Positions 19,712-28,150 of a stretch of 64,000 nucleotides of DNA are shown one piece after another; the first letter of the stretch is position 1, and each line of letters starts with the position of its first letter. A model generated the notes under the pieces. It had not been told where the DNA came from, made no database searches, and worked only from the letters and a program-made list of their open reading frames with translations. Origin of the DNA: Streptomyces avicenniae (GTDB lineage Bacteria > Actinomycetota > Actinomycetes > Streptomycetales > Streptomycetaceae); assembly GCF_000719135.1 (NCBI RefSeq), contig NZ_JOEK01000009.1, positions 248,001 through 312,000 of the forward strand, in the 5' to 3' direction. A program made the translations under genes and the position numbers.

Positions 19712-21577
19712 ATGACCGCGACGATCGACACGACCACGGACCAGTTCCTCGTGGACCTGGGACAGCAGCTGCGCGTGGACTCCGTACGCGCCACCTCGGG
19801 CGCGCACTCGGGCCATGCCACGTCGTCGATGTCCGCCGCGGACCTCATGGCCGTGCTGCTCGCCCGCCACTTCCGGTACGACTTCGACTGGCCGGACCAC
19901 CCGGGGAACGACCATCTGATCTTCTCCAAGGGGCACGCGTCGCCGCTGCTGTACTCGATGTACAAGGCGGCGGGCGTGGTGACCGACGAGGAGCTGATGA
20001 CGTTCCGCTCGCTGGGGAGCCGTCTCGAAGGGCACCCGACGCCGCGCCTGCCCTGGGTGGACGTGGCAACCGGGTCCCTCGGGCAGGGGCTGCCCATCGG
20101 CGTCGGCGTGGCCCTGGCCGGGCGCCGCCTGGACCGCATGCCCTACCGCGTGTGGGTGCTGTGCGGCGACAGCGAGATGGCCGAGGGCTCGATCTGGGAG
20201 GCGTTCGAGCACGCCGGGTACGAGGGCCTCGGCAACCTCACGGTGATCGTGGACGTGAACCGGCTCGGCCAGCGCGGCCCGACGCGCCACGGCTGGGACC
20301 TGGACGCGTACGCGCGCCGCGCCGAGGGCTTCGGCTGGCGCGTGGTCGAGGTGGACGGCCACGACGTGTCGGCCATCGGCGGCGCCTACGCGCTGGCGGA
20401 GGGCGAGGAGGACCGGCCCACCGTGATCCTGGCGCGCACCCGCAAGGGCCGCGGCGTGAAGGCCGTGGAGGATCAGGAGGGCAAGCACGGCAAGCCGGTC
20501 CCCGACGAGACGGAGGCCATCGCCGAGCTGGGCGGCATCAGGAACCTGCGTGTGGACGTCGAGCGCCCGCCCGCCGCGACGGCGCCGCGCCGCTCGCAGG
20601 GCGTGCACACGACGATGCCCGCCTGGGACAAGGGCGACAAGGTCGCGACGCGCAACGCGTACGGTGAGGCGCTGGCCGCCGTGGGGGCGGTCCGCGAGGA
20701 CGTCGTGGCGCTGGACGGCGAGGTCGCGGACTCGACGCGCTCGGGGGTCTTCGCCGAGAAGTTCCCCGACCGGTTCTTCGAGTGCTACATCGCCGAGCAG
20801 GAGATGGTCGCGACGGCGGTCGGGATGCAGGTGCGCGGCTGGACGCCGTACGTCTCGACGTTCGCGGCGTTCCTGACGCGCGCGCACGACTTCCTGCGCA
20901 TGGCGGCGGTCAGCCGGGCGAAGCTGAGCCTGGCCGGGTCGCACGCGGGTGTCGCGATCGGCGAGGACGGGCCGTCGCAGATGGCGCTTGAGGACATCGC
21001 GATGTTCCGCGCGATCCACGGCAGCACCGTCCTGTACCCCTGCGACGCCAACCAGACGGGCCACCTGGTCGCCGGTATGGCGGACCTGGAGGGCATCGGC
21101 TACCTGCGGACGTCGCGCGGCAAGATGACCGTCATCTACGGCGCGGACGAGCAGTTCCCGATCGGCGGCAGCAAGCTGCTGCGGGCCTCGTCCGACGACG
21201 TGGTGACCGTCGTCGCGGCTGGCGTGACCGTGCACGAGGCGTTGAAGGCGGCGGACGAGCTGGCGGACGAGGGCATCCGCGTGCGCGTCATCGACCTGTA
21301 CTCGGTGAAGCCGGTGGACGCCCCCACGCTGCGTGAGGCGGCGGAGCAGACCGGCTGCCTGATCACGGTGGAGGACCACCACCCCGAGGGCGGGATCGGC
21401 GACGCCGTGCTCGACGCGTTCACGGACGGCCGCCCCGTGCCGCGTCTGCTGCGGCTCGCGGTCTCCTCGATGCCGGGCTCGGCGACCGAGGCGGAGCAGC
21501 TGGAGGCGGCGGGCATCGACGCCTCGGCCATCGCCACGGCGGTGCGCCGCCAGGCGGCCGACCACGGCACGGTCTGA
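19712..21577 (+). CDS. Transketolase
   Basis: 621 residues in one chain, the length of the compact animal-like transketolases. Thiamine-diphosphate motif: CGDSEMAEGSIWEAFEHAGY followed by VIVDVNRLGQ. Pyrimidine domain: DGEVADSTRSGVF, ECYIAEQEMVATAVGM and AGSHAGVAIGEDGPSQMALE, where the Glu and His residues expected for cofactor activation are present. It transfers two-carbon ketol units in the pentose phosphate pathway. The gene starts 79 bp after baeRF2, with GGGAGG upstream. It is probably a second, conditionally used transketolase, since it lies away from the other pentose-phosphate genes. Confidence 0.93.
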   Translation: MTATIDTTTDQFLVDLGQQLRVDSVRATSGAHSGHATSSMSAADLMAVLLARHFRYDFDWPDHPGNDHLIFSKGHASPLLYSMYKAAGVVTDEELMTFRSLGSRLEGHPTPRLPWVDVATGSLGQGLPIGVGVALAGRRLDRMPYRVWVLCGDSEMAEGSIWEAFEHAGYEGLGNLTVIVDVNRLGQRGPTRHGWDLDAYARRAEGFGWRVVEVDGHDVSAIGGAYALAEGEEDRPTVILARTRKGRGVKAVEDQEGKHGKPVPDETEAIAELGGIRNLRVDVERPPAATAPRRSQGVHTTMPAWDKGDKVATRNAYGEALAAVGAVREDVVALDGEVADSTRSGVFAEKFPDRFFECYIAEQEMVATAVGMQVRGWTPYVSTFAAFLTRAHDFLRMAAVSRAKLSLAGSHAGVAIGEDGPSQMALEDIAMFRAIHGSTVLYPCDANQTGHLVAGMADLEGIGYLRTSRGKMTVIYGADEQFPIGGSKLLRASSDDVVTVVAAGVTVHEALKAADELADEGIRVRVIDLYSVKPVDAPTLREAAEQTGCLITVEDHHPEGGIGDAVLDAFTDGRPVPRLLRLAVSSMPGSATEAEQLEAAGIDASAIATAVRRQAADHGTV

Positions 21578-21590
21578 CGCCGCCCGCGGG

Positions 21591-22658
21591 CTACCCGGCC
21601 GCCGCCCCCGCCTTCCCGGCGAGGGTGGCGGCCTGGACGCGTTCCGCCGCCTCCTCGACCGCGGGAAGGTGCGCGAGGACGGCGCGGGCGCGCGCGGCCA
21701 GGTCGGCGGCCGAGGCGATGCCGAGGTCGGCGAGCGCCGCGTCGAAGGCGGGGGCCAGCTCACGGCCGAGGCCGGGCGCGTCCGCGTCGAGCACCATGTG
21801 GCAGCGGGCGAACGTCGCGGCGATCCAGAACATCACCTCGCGCTGACGGCCCGCCCTGATCAGCCGCAGGCTCCCGTCGATGGCGATCGGCCGGGCGGCG
21901 GGCGTCAGGTCGGAGCTGAAGGGGAACGGCGTACGGGCGACGGGCGCCGTCGCGTCGAACGTGCGGGCCAGGGCGTGCAGATGCTCCTCGGCGCGCCGCG
22001 CGGTGAGGTCCTGGCAGCCGAGCAGCCGCAGCAGGCCGTCGTACGCGTCGCCGAGGCCGTGGGACAGCAGGAGGTCGCGGACGGCGAGGTAGCGCAGCCG
22101 TACGGTCGGGTTGCGCAGGCCCGCGACGAGGACGACGTGCGTCGTGACGCCTGTCGGGAACAGCCAGGACGTCACGAGCCGCGGCCAGGGCGCGGTGGTG
22201 TCGAGGCCGGTCAGGGCGCGTTCGACGTTGCCGCGGGCCTCGGCGCGGCGGCGGCGCACCCAGCGCGGGTCGGCGAACGCGCGGCCGACCGTCGCGCGCA
22301 GCCTGGCCAGCTCGCCGTAGGGGTCGGCGAGCAGCGTGCCGCCCGGCACGACGTCGGTGCGGAAGGCCCCGGCGAGGTGGTAGGAGCCGAGGACGGCCTC
22401 GGGGTCCGCGAGCCGGGCGTGCGGCAGGTAGGAGACTTCGAGGAGCGCGCCCCGGTGCAGGAACTTGCCCGGCTTGTGGCCCTCGGGGAGTGTGTCGAGG
22501 ACGACCATGACGTCCGTGTCGGAGCCGACCGGCACCTCGGCCCCGGGCGGCAGTGTCAGCGTGGAGCCGGTCAGGTAGGCGCCACGGAAGCCGGGCAGGC
22601 GGCTTCCGTGGCGTGTCACCCAGTCGGTGGCGGCGGCTCTGGCGTCCCCGACCAGCAT
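21591..22658 (-). CDS. Nucleotidyltransferase-fold protein of unknown target
   Basis: 355 residues. Near residues 28-52 the pattern G-S-T-L-x(n)-G-S-D-T-D-V-M-V-V-L matches the GS...DxD active site of the polymerase-beta nucleotidyltransferase superfamily. The C-terminal two thirds are helical (RARAVLAHLPAVEEAAERVQ) and may form a kinase-like or HEPN-like helical bundle. The gene starts 4 bp after the TPR gene stop, so the two are coupled. No close named family is recognised; tRNA-, protein- or antibiotic-modifying roles all remain possible. Confidence 0.75.
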   Translation of the reverse strand: MLVGDARAAATDWVTRHGSRLPGFRGAYLTGSTLTLPPGAEVPVGSDTDVMVVLDTLPEGHKPGKFLHRGALLEVSYLPHARLADPEAVLGSYHLAGAFRTDVVPGGTLLADPYGELARLRATVGRAFADPRWVRRRRAEARGNVERALTGLDTTAPWPRLVTSWLFPTGVTTHVVLVAGLRNPTVRLRYLAVRDLLLSHGLGDAYDGLLRLLGCQDLTARRAEEHLHALARTFDATAPVARTPFPFSSDLTPAARPIAIDGSLRLIRAGRQREVMFWIAATFARCHMVLDADAPGLGRELAPAFDAALADLGIASAADLAARARAVLAHLPAVEEAAERVQAATLAGKAGAAAG

Positions 22659-22662
22659 CCCC

Positions 22663-23031
22663 TCAGCCCGCTCGGTCGAAGTGGGCCGCGGCCAGGTAGT
22701 CGGGCCTCGGGTCGAGGGCGGCGGCGAGCCTGAAGTGCCGCAGCGCCTCGTCGCCGCGCCCGGCGCGTTGCAGCGTGCGGGCGAGGGCGAAGTGGGCGAA
22801 CGGGTTGTCGGGCTCGCGCTCCAGCACGAGGCCGAACTCCATCTCGGCGGCCCGCAGCTGCGCGGCCAGGAAGAACGCGCGGGCGCGCAGCAGGCGCGCG
22901 GCGGTGTTCTCGGGGTGCGCGCTGATGACCGGGTCGAGCAGCTTCAGGGCGCCGCGCGGGTCGCGGGCGTCGAGCAGGTGCTCGGCCGCGCGGTAGGCGA
23001 TGACGTTGGTCTCCGGAGTGGCTTCGGGCAC
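22663..23031 (-). CDS. Small tetratricopeptide-repeat protein
   Basis: 122 residues from GTG 23029-23031, with a strong AGGAGGA upstream. Nearly the whole chain is TPR: AAEHLLDARDPRGALKLLDP, then RLLRARAFFLAAQLRAAEME, then FAHFALARTLQRAGRGDEAL. It has no signal peptide. Such short TPR proteins act as adaptors; the coupling to the nucleotidyltransferase gene suggests they work together, which is inference. Confidence 0.88.
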   Translation of the reverse strand: MPEATPETNVIAYRAAEHLLDARDPRGALKLLDPVISAHPENTAARLLRARAFFLAAQLRAAEMEFGLVLEREPDNPFAHFALARTLQRAGRGDEALRHFRLAAALDPRPDYLAAAHFDRAG

Positions 23032-23179
23032 GGTTGTCCTCCTAGCGCTCGCTGCCGGACCGGCCCACGGATGTCGGTGTGCCGCACCCGGTGAACGATG
23101 CCGACCGGAACGTTATTCCCGTGCGGACCGCCCGCCCCACCTCCGGGCGGGTCACGGTACGGCGTGCGGCCGTGCCGCG

Positions 23180-23572
23180 TCAGCCGGTGTGCTCGTCGGG
23201 AAGTCGCACGATGTGCGGGATGCCGGCCGGGTTGCTGATCCAGTGGGCGGCCAGGCCGGGGGGCAGGGGTTCCAGCTCGTCCTGCGGATGCACGCCGTGC
23301 GCGGCGAGGTGGCGGGCGGCCTGCTCGACGTCGTCGGTGAACAGTTCGAGCCACAGCTGTGCCTGGGCGTAGGTGTCCACCTGGTCGAGCCAGAGCGTGA
23401 CGGGTCCCAGCCGGACGGACGCGGACCGCGCCACGGTGCCGCCCGTGGCCTCGCCGTCGTCCTCGGTCACCTCCATGCCGAGCACGTCGCGGTAGAAGGC
23501 GACGGTGCTGTCGTAGTGGGCCTTGGGGAGCTTCATGGCGATGTTGTGGCCGCCCTGGAAGGTGGGTCTCAT
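23180..23572 (-). CDS. VOC-family (glyoxalase/bleomycin-resistance-like) protein
   Basis: 130 residues. The vicinal-oxygen-chelate fold is shown by KAHYDSTVAFYRDVLGMEV, the loop GPVTLWLDQVDTY and a C-terminal ISNPAGIPHIVRL. Single-domain members dimerise and bind metal or sequester ligands. It is the third gene of the AHSA1-ArsR-VOC operon; its start overlaps the ArsR stop by 4 bp. The substrate is unknown. Confidence 0.9.
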   Translation of the reverse strand: MRPTFQGGHNIAMKLPKAHYDSTVAFYRDVLGMEVTEDDGEATGGTVARSASVRLGPVTLWLDQVDTYAQAQLWLELFTDDVEQAARHLAAHGVHPQDELEPLPPGLAAHWISNPAGIPHIVRLPDEHTG

Positions 23573-23913
23573 GGCCGGTTCTCCTGTTCGTGGTCGAGGT
23601 AGGTGCGCAGGGCGTCCAGGGTGTGGTCCCAGTCGCGGGCGAGGGCGGCCAGGAAGGACTGGGCGGTCGCCATCGGGGCCGGTTCGAGGTGGTAGCGGAC
23701 GCGGCGGCGTTCCGCCGGTTCCGCCCGTACGAGACCGGCGCCGGAGAGATGGGCGAGGTGCTTGGCGACGGCCTGGCGGGAGATGGGCAGGCGCGCGGCG
23801 AGGTCGGTCGCGGTCGCGGGGCCGCGGGCGGCCAGCTCGGCGAGGACGGCGCGCCTGCTGGCGTCGGCCAGCGCGGCGAACACGGCCACCGCCACGGTCT
23901 CGGGGTCAGCCAC
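23569..23913 (-). CDS. ArsR-family winged-helix repressor
   Basis: 114 residues from GTG 23911-23913. The winged helix is plain: ADASRRAVLAELAARG, recognition helix ISRQAVAKHLAHLSGAGLV, then wing RRRVRYHLEP. No metal-binding cysteine pair is present, so it is probably of the non-metal, SdpR/AHSA1-linked type. Its start overlaps the AHSA1 stop by 8 bp. Two inverted repeats upstream of the operon (24353-24395) are its likely operators. Confidence 0.92.
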   Translation of the reverse strand: MADPETVAVAVFAALADASRRAVLAELAARGPATATDLAARLPISRQAVAKHLAHLSGAGLVRAEPAERRRVRYHLEPAPMATAQSFLAALARDWDHTLDALRTYLDHEQENRP

Positions 23914-24337
23914 GGGCGTCGAGGTGCCTCGCCAGCTTGGCGAGTTCGACCTGCCAGCCCTCGGCGTTGCCCCGGTAGGCGGCGTCCAGCTCGGCGGGGA
24001 GCTGCGCGAAGCCCGTCTCGGTGAGGCTGAGTCTGGTGCCGTCGCCGAGCGCGTCCAGGGTGATCTCGACGCGGGTGCGGCGCGGGTCGCGGGGCGGGAG
24101 GCCGTCGATCGGCCAGGTGAAGGACAGGCGGCGCGGCGGTTCGACGGTCTCGATCCGCAGGACGGACCACGTGCCGTCCCAGCGCGCCCTGATCCGGCCG
24201 CCGGGCCGGAGCTCGTCGATCTCGGCCGTGTCGCCGAGCCAGCCGCCGAGTCCTTCCGTGGTGGTCAGGGCGGCCCACACCTTCTCGATCGGGTGGGCGA
24301 GGTCGAGCGTGCGCTCGATGCGGTCGGGGAGCGGCAT
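23906..24337 (-). CDS. SRPBCC/AHSA1-family protein
   Basis: 143 residues from ATG 24337 (GGAGGT upstream); an open extension to 24427 runs through the operators and is rejected. The START-like fold shows IEKVWAALTTTEGLGGWLGD, RPGGRIRARWDG, LSFTWPIDG and a C-terminal YRGNAEGWQVELAKLARHLD helix. AHSA1-type proteins bind hydrophobic ligands; pairing with ArsR and VOC genes is frequent in actinobacteria, but ligand and role are unknown. Confidence 0.9.
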   Translation of the reverse strand: MPLPDRIERTLDLAHPIEKVWAALTTTEGLGGWLGDTAEIDELRPGGRIRARWDGTWSVLRIETVEPPRRLSFTWPIDGLPPRDPRRTRVEITLDALGDGTRLSLTETGFAQLPAELDAAYRGNAEGWQVELAKLARHLDARG

Positions 24338-24352
24338 GCGGGTACCTCCATG

Positions 24353-24395
24353 GCAACCATTCGGTTGCGTCACTCTATGGCAACCCGAAGGTTGC
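24353..24395. promoter_or_regulatory. Twin ArsR operators (GCAACC-N4-GGTTGC, two copies)
   Basis: GCAACC ATTC GGTTGC lies at 24353-24368 and GCAACC CGAA GGTTGC at 24380-24395, both with perfect 6-bp arms, with starts 27 bp apart. They are 16-58 bp upstream of the AHSA1 start and in the divergent gap before the MFS gene at 24,488, so they could govern both directions. Confidence 0.8.
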
Positions 24396-24487
24396 GACAA
24401 GCTCCGGCCGCCGCCCCCGTGATCCACCGCCGTGGCGCCCCCGCGGTCAAGATCGCGGAGCGTCCCCGGGTACTAGCCTGCTGGACC

Positions 24488-25915
24488 ATGGCCACGCCCG
24501 ACGCGCTCCCGCCCCGCCGCCGCACGCTGATCCTCGCCATCTGCTGCATGAGCCTGCTGATCGTCAGCCTCGACGTCACGGCGCTGAACGTCGCCCTCCC
24601 GTCCCTCCAGCGCGAGTTGGACGCCGACATCTCGGGCCTCCAGTGGACGGTGGACATCTACACCGTCGTCATCGCCTCGTTCCTGATGCTGTCCGGCTCG
24701 ATGGCCGACCGGGTGGGGCGCAGGCGGGTCTTCCGGACAGGGCTGGTCGTCTTCGTGACCGGCTCCGTGCTGTGCGCGCTGGCGCCGAGCCTCGGCTGGC
24801 TGGTGGCGTTCCGGGCGCTCCAGGCCGTCGGCGGGTCGATGCTGAACCCGGTCGCGATGTCGATCATCACCAACACGTTCCGCGACCCGAAGGAGCTGGC
24901 GCGGGCGATCGGCGTGTGGGGCGGGGTCGTCGGGATCTCGATGGCGGTCGGCCCGGTGGTCGGCGGCGCGCTTGTGCAGGCGTTCGACTGGCGGGCGATC
25001 TTCTGGATCAACGTGCCGATCGGCCTCGCGGCGCTGTTCCTGACGATGCGGTTCGTGCCGGAGTCACGGGCGCCGCACCCCCGCAGGCCCGACCCGGTGG
25101 GGCAGCTGCTGGTCATCGCGGTGCTCGGCGGCCTGACCTTCGGCATCATCGAGGGCGGCAAGCAGGGCTGGACGTCGCCGCTGCTGGTCGTCCCGGTGGG
25201 CATCGCGGCGTGCGCGCTGATCGCGCTGCTGACGTACGAGCCGCGCCGCCCCGAGCCGCTGCTCGAAGTGCGGTTCTTCCGCAGCGCGCCGTTCAGCGGG
25301 GCGTTCGGCATCGCCGTGGCCGCGTTCTCCGGCCTGGGCGGCTTCCTCTTCCTGAACACGATCTACCTCCAGGACGACCGCCACCTCTCCGCGCTGGACG
25401 CCGGGCTGCACCTGCTGCCCATGGCCGCGGTGACGCTCTTCTTCTCGCCGCTGTCCGGCTACCTGGTGGGCCACATCGGCCCCCGGGTGCCGCTGCTGCT
25501 GGCGGGCACCGCCATCACCGCGAGCGGGCTGCTGCTGACGCGCCTGCACCCGCACACGTCGCTCCCGCTGCTGTTCAGCGCCTACGCGCTGTTCGGCATC
25601 GGCTTCGGGCTGGTCAACGCGCCGCTGACGAACACGGCCGTGACCGGCATGCCGCGCTCCCAGTCGGGCGTGGCGGCCGGGATCGCCTCGACCGGGCGGC
25701 AGATGGGCTCGGCGCTCGGCGTCGCCGTGGTCGGCACGACGCTGGGCGCGGGCTCACGGACCGCGGGCTGGTGGGTCATCGCGGGCTGCGGGCTCCTCGT
25801 CCTCGCGATCGGCGCGCTGACCACCGGCCGCTGGGCGCGCGGGACGGCGGAGCGCGCCGCCGAGCGACTGCCCCGGGACTCCGTGCCGATCGCGCAGCAG
25901 CGGCCCGGCGCGTGA
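24488..25915 (+). CDS. MFS drug exporter (DHA2, EmrB/QacA type)
   Basis: 475 residues with about 14 membrane helices. Hallmarks: motif D1-like LDVTALNVALPSLQRELDAD in helix 1, motif A GSMADRVGRRRVFRTG, and helix 5 motif C-like GGVVGISMAVGPVVGGALVQ, which marks antiporters. It should export hydrophobic compounds by proton exchange at the cytoplasmic membrane. It is divergent from the AHSA1-ArsR-VOC operon, so the ArsR operators may also control it. The substrate is unknown. Confidence 0.93.
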   Translation: MATPDALPPRRRTLILAICCMSLLIVSLDVTALNVALPSLQRELDADISGLQWTVDIYTVVIASFLMLSGSMADRVGRRRVFRTGLVVFVTGSVLCALAPSLGWLVAFRALQAVGGSMLNPVAMSIITNTFRDPKELARAIGVWGGVVGISMAVGPVVGGALVQAFDWRAIFWINVPIGLAALFLTMRFVPESRAPHPRRPDPVGQLLVIAVLGGLTFGIIEGGKQGWTSPLLVVPVGIAACALIALLTYEPRRPEPLLEVRFFRSAPFSGAFGIAVAAFSGLGGFLFLNTIYLQDDRHLSALDAGLHLLPMAAVTLFFSPLSGYLVGHIGPRVPLLLAGTAITASGLLLTRLHPHTSLPLLFSAYALFGIGFGLVNAPLTNTAVTGMPRSQSGVAAGIASTGRQMGSALGVAVVGTTLGAGSRTAGWWVIAGCGLLVLAIGALTTGRWARGTAERAAERLPRDSVPIAQQRPGA

Positions 25916-26141
25916 CGGCCGGACACGTGCCGTCGGCCTGCTGTTCGCGCGGGCGTACGCCGGTGAAACACAGGTGACATCCAGGTGGACTATGCTCACA
26001 GCTCTCATGATCATCACAGGAGCCATGGCCGCCTGAGCCCGCGGCCGTGGCGGGCCCTGACGCCCTGGTCCACGGCGTCCGCGGGCACCCGCCCCGTGAT
26101 CCCGACGCGGTGGACCACACGTCGATCTGCTGACCTCGGTG

Positions 26142-27254
26142 ATGACGGGAGCGTGCGCGATAGCACTTCGAATATGGCTGAGCAGCGCGGGAGCAGCCAC
26201 GACCCAGGTGATCCGGATGTTGCGCGACAATCCGGACGCCACCCCGGTCCGCATCCACGGGACCAACGTGGACCCCGCCGCGCCCGCCCTCGCGGCGTGC
26301 GACGTGGCGGAGGTCGAACCGTACCGCGTGTCCGACCGGCACTACGCCGACTTCGCCCTCGACTTCTGCCGCAGGCACCGCATCGACGTGCTGATCCCGC
26401 CCCGGCGCCTCGACGCCCTGGCGCCGCACGCCGCGCGGTTCGCCGAGGCGGGGACGCGCCTGATGACGTCGTCCCCGGCCGCCATCCGCGTGCTGACCAG
26501 CAAGAGCCGCACCTACGAGGCCGCCCGCGCCATCGGCGTCCCCGTACCGGAGTGGCGCGTCGTCTCCGACGCGGACGGGTTGCGCGGCGCCGTGGAGGAG
26601 CTGGGCGCGCTGGGCGGGCCCGTGTGCATCAAGCCCGCGGGCGAGTACTCGGCGTTCGGGTTCCGCATCCTGGAGGACGGGCCGCTGCGGCTGCGCGACC
26701 TGCTGGAACCGGCACGTCCGCTGGTCTCGGTCGGCGCGGTCGCCGAGGCGCTGAAACGGGCGGCCGACGCCCGCGAGAAGGTGCCCGAGTTCATCGTCAT
26801 GCCCTACCTCGACGGCCCCGAGGTGAGCGTGGACTGCCTCTCCGCGCCGGGCGGCGCGCTGCTCGCGGCGGTGCCGCGCGCGAAGCAGGGGCGCTACCGG
26901 CTGCTGCTGGACGACCCGGAGCTCGTCGGCATCGCCGCACGCGTCGTCGGCCACTTCGGGCTCGCGTACCTGTCGAACGTGCAGCTGCGGCACTGGCAGG
27001 GGCGGCCGGTGCTGCTTGAGGCGAACCCGCGGCCGTCCGCCGGGATCTTCCAGACGGCGTTCAGCGGCGTGAACCTGCCGTGGGCCGCCGTGCGGCTGCT
27101 GACGAGCGGCGACGCGGGCGCCGTGGACGGGCTGCGCCTCGGCGGCCGGGTCGCCGTCACGGAGGTGGCGACCGAGGTGCGCGAGGTGGCCGCCGAGGTC
27201 GTCAGGCAGCGCACCACGGCAACGCACCCGGGCGAGCTGGCCACGACCGCCTGA
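26142..27254 (+). CDS. ATP-grasp (CarB-like) ligase domain protein
   Basis: About 370 residues. The N-terminal Rossmann-like lobe (LRIWLSSAGAATTQVIRMLR) is followed by VLTSKSRTYEAARAIGVPVP (pre-ATP-grasp), the nucleotide-binding PVCIKPAGEYSAFGFRI, PEFIVMPYLDGPEVSVDC and the metal-binding VLLEANPRPSAGIF. ATP-grasp enzymes join a carboxylate to an amine through an acyl-phosphate; the substrate is unknown. The start is uncertain: GTG 26139 and ATG 26142 both lack a good ribosome-binding site. It is unlinked to an obvious biosynthetic cluster and convergent with the LacI-like gene. Confidence 0.85.
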   Translation: MTGACAIALRIWLSSAGAATTQVIRMLRDNPDATPVRIHGTNVDPAAPALAACDVAEVEPYRVSDRHYADFALDFCRRHRIDVLIPPRRLDALAPHAARFAEAGTRLMTSSPAAIRVLTSKSRTYEAARAIGVPVPEWRVVSDADGLRGAVEELGALGGPVCIKPAGEYSAFGFRILEDGPLRLRDLLEPARPLVSVGAVAEALKRAADAREKVPEFIVMPYLDGPEVSVDCLSAPGGALLAAVPRAKQGRYRLLLDDPELVGIAARVVGHFGLAYLSNVQLRHWQGRPVLLEANPRPSAGIFQTAFSGVNLPWAAVRLLTSGDAGAVDGLRLGGRVAVTEVATEVREVAAEVVRQRTTATHPGELATTA

Positions 27255-27269
27255 CGTCCCGCCCCTCCC

Positions 27270-27303
27270 GGTGCCGTCCGTCGCCGCCGCGGCGGACGGC
27301 ACC
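27270..27303. terminator. Bidirectional terminator hairpin
   Basis: Positions 27270-27280 pair perfectly with 27293-27303 (11 bp), and the stem continues inward through a G-T wobble to a 4-nt loop. It lies in the 53-bp gap between the convergent ATP-grasp and LacI-like genes. Confidence 0.75.
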
Positions 27304-27307
27304 GGGT

Positions 27308-28150
27308 TCAGGCCGGGGGCGCGGCCGTCGTCCCGCGCGCGACGAACCGCACGGCGGGCGACGCGCGCGGCACGACGGGGACGCCGTCGGTCAGTTCGAG
27401 CACCGAACGCGCCACCGCCGTCCCGAAGTCGTGCACCTCGCCCCGCATCACCGACAGCGCGGGCGACGCCAGGCGGCACATCGCCGAGTCGTCCCAGGCG
27501 AGCAGCGACAGCTCGCCCGGCACGGACACGCCCAGCTCCCTCGCCCGCGCGAGCCCCGCGAGGGCCATGACGTCGTTGTCGTACACGACGGCCGTCGGCC
27601 GGTCGGGGCGGCGCAGCAGGCGCGCGGTCAGCTCCGCGCCCGACTCGGCCGAGTAGTCGCCCTCGACCGTCACCGGCTCGACGCCCGCCTCGCGGCAACG
27701 CGCGGTGAACGCGTCCGTCCGCGCCCGTGTGTGCAGCAGCCCGGCGGGCCCGCTCACCCGGGCGAGCACGCGGTGGCCGAGGTCCAGGAGACGGCTCGCC
27801 GCCTCGCGGGCCGGGCCCGTGTCGTCCGTGGTGACGGCGGGCAGCGCCGGATCGGCGGCCCACGTGCCGACGAGCAGGCACGGCAGGCCCAGCTCGCGCA
27901 GCGCGGCCGGTCTGCGGTCGCCCTCGGCCAGGTTGACCACCACGACCGCGTCCACCAGGCCACGGGCGGCCCAGCGGCCGTACGCGGTGATCTCCGCGTC
28001 GTGGGACGGCACCACGTGCAGGAGCAGCGACAGGCCGCGGTCGGCGAGCGTCTCCTCGATCCCGGCGATGAACTCCATGAAGAACGGCTCCACGCCCAGC
28101 AGCCGCGCCGGGCGGGCCAGGACGAGGCCGACCGCCCCGGCCCGGCTCAC
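27308..28150 (-). CDS. LacI-family sensor domain protein lacking the DNA-binding domain
   Basis: 280 residues from GTG 28148-28150, which overlaps the beta-mannosidase stop (GTGA). The chain begins at once with VSRAGAVGLVLARPARLLG, which in LacI proteins follows the hinge, then continues as a full periplasmic-binding-like sensor (FFMEFIAGIEETLADRG, LVDAVVVVNLAEGD, VYDNDVMALAGLARARELGV). About 60 N-terminal residues carrying the helix-turn-helix are absent: the upstream DNA encodes the beta-mannosidase C-terminus and holds no such motif in any frame. It cannot act as a classical repressor alone. It may be a truncated relic or a sensor acting through another protein. Confidence 0.85.
   Translation of the reverse strand: MSRAGAVGLVLARPARLLGVEPFFMEFIAGIEETLADRGLSLLLHVVPSHDAEITAYGRWAARGLVDAVVVVNLAEGDRRPAALRELGLPCLLVGTWAADPALPAVTTDDTGPAREAASRLLDLGHRVLARVSGPAGLLHTRARTDAFTARCREAGVEPVTVEGDYSAESGAELTARLLRRPDRPTAVVYDNDVMALAGLARARELGVSVPGELSLLAWDDSAMCRLASPALSVMRGEVHDFGTAVARSVLELTDGVPVVPRASPAVRFVARGTTAAPPA

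Noticed and set aside
24643..25977. Alternative reading frame of 444 codons across the MFS gene
   Set aside because: It is Arg/Gly/Ala-rich without membrane segments, whereas the frame from 24488 gives 14 helices and MFS motifs.
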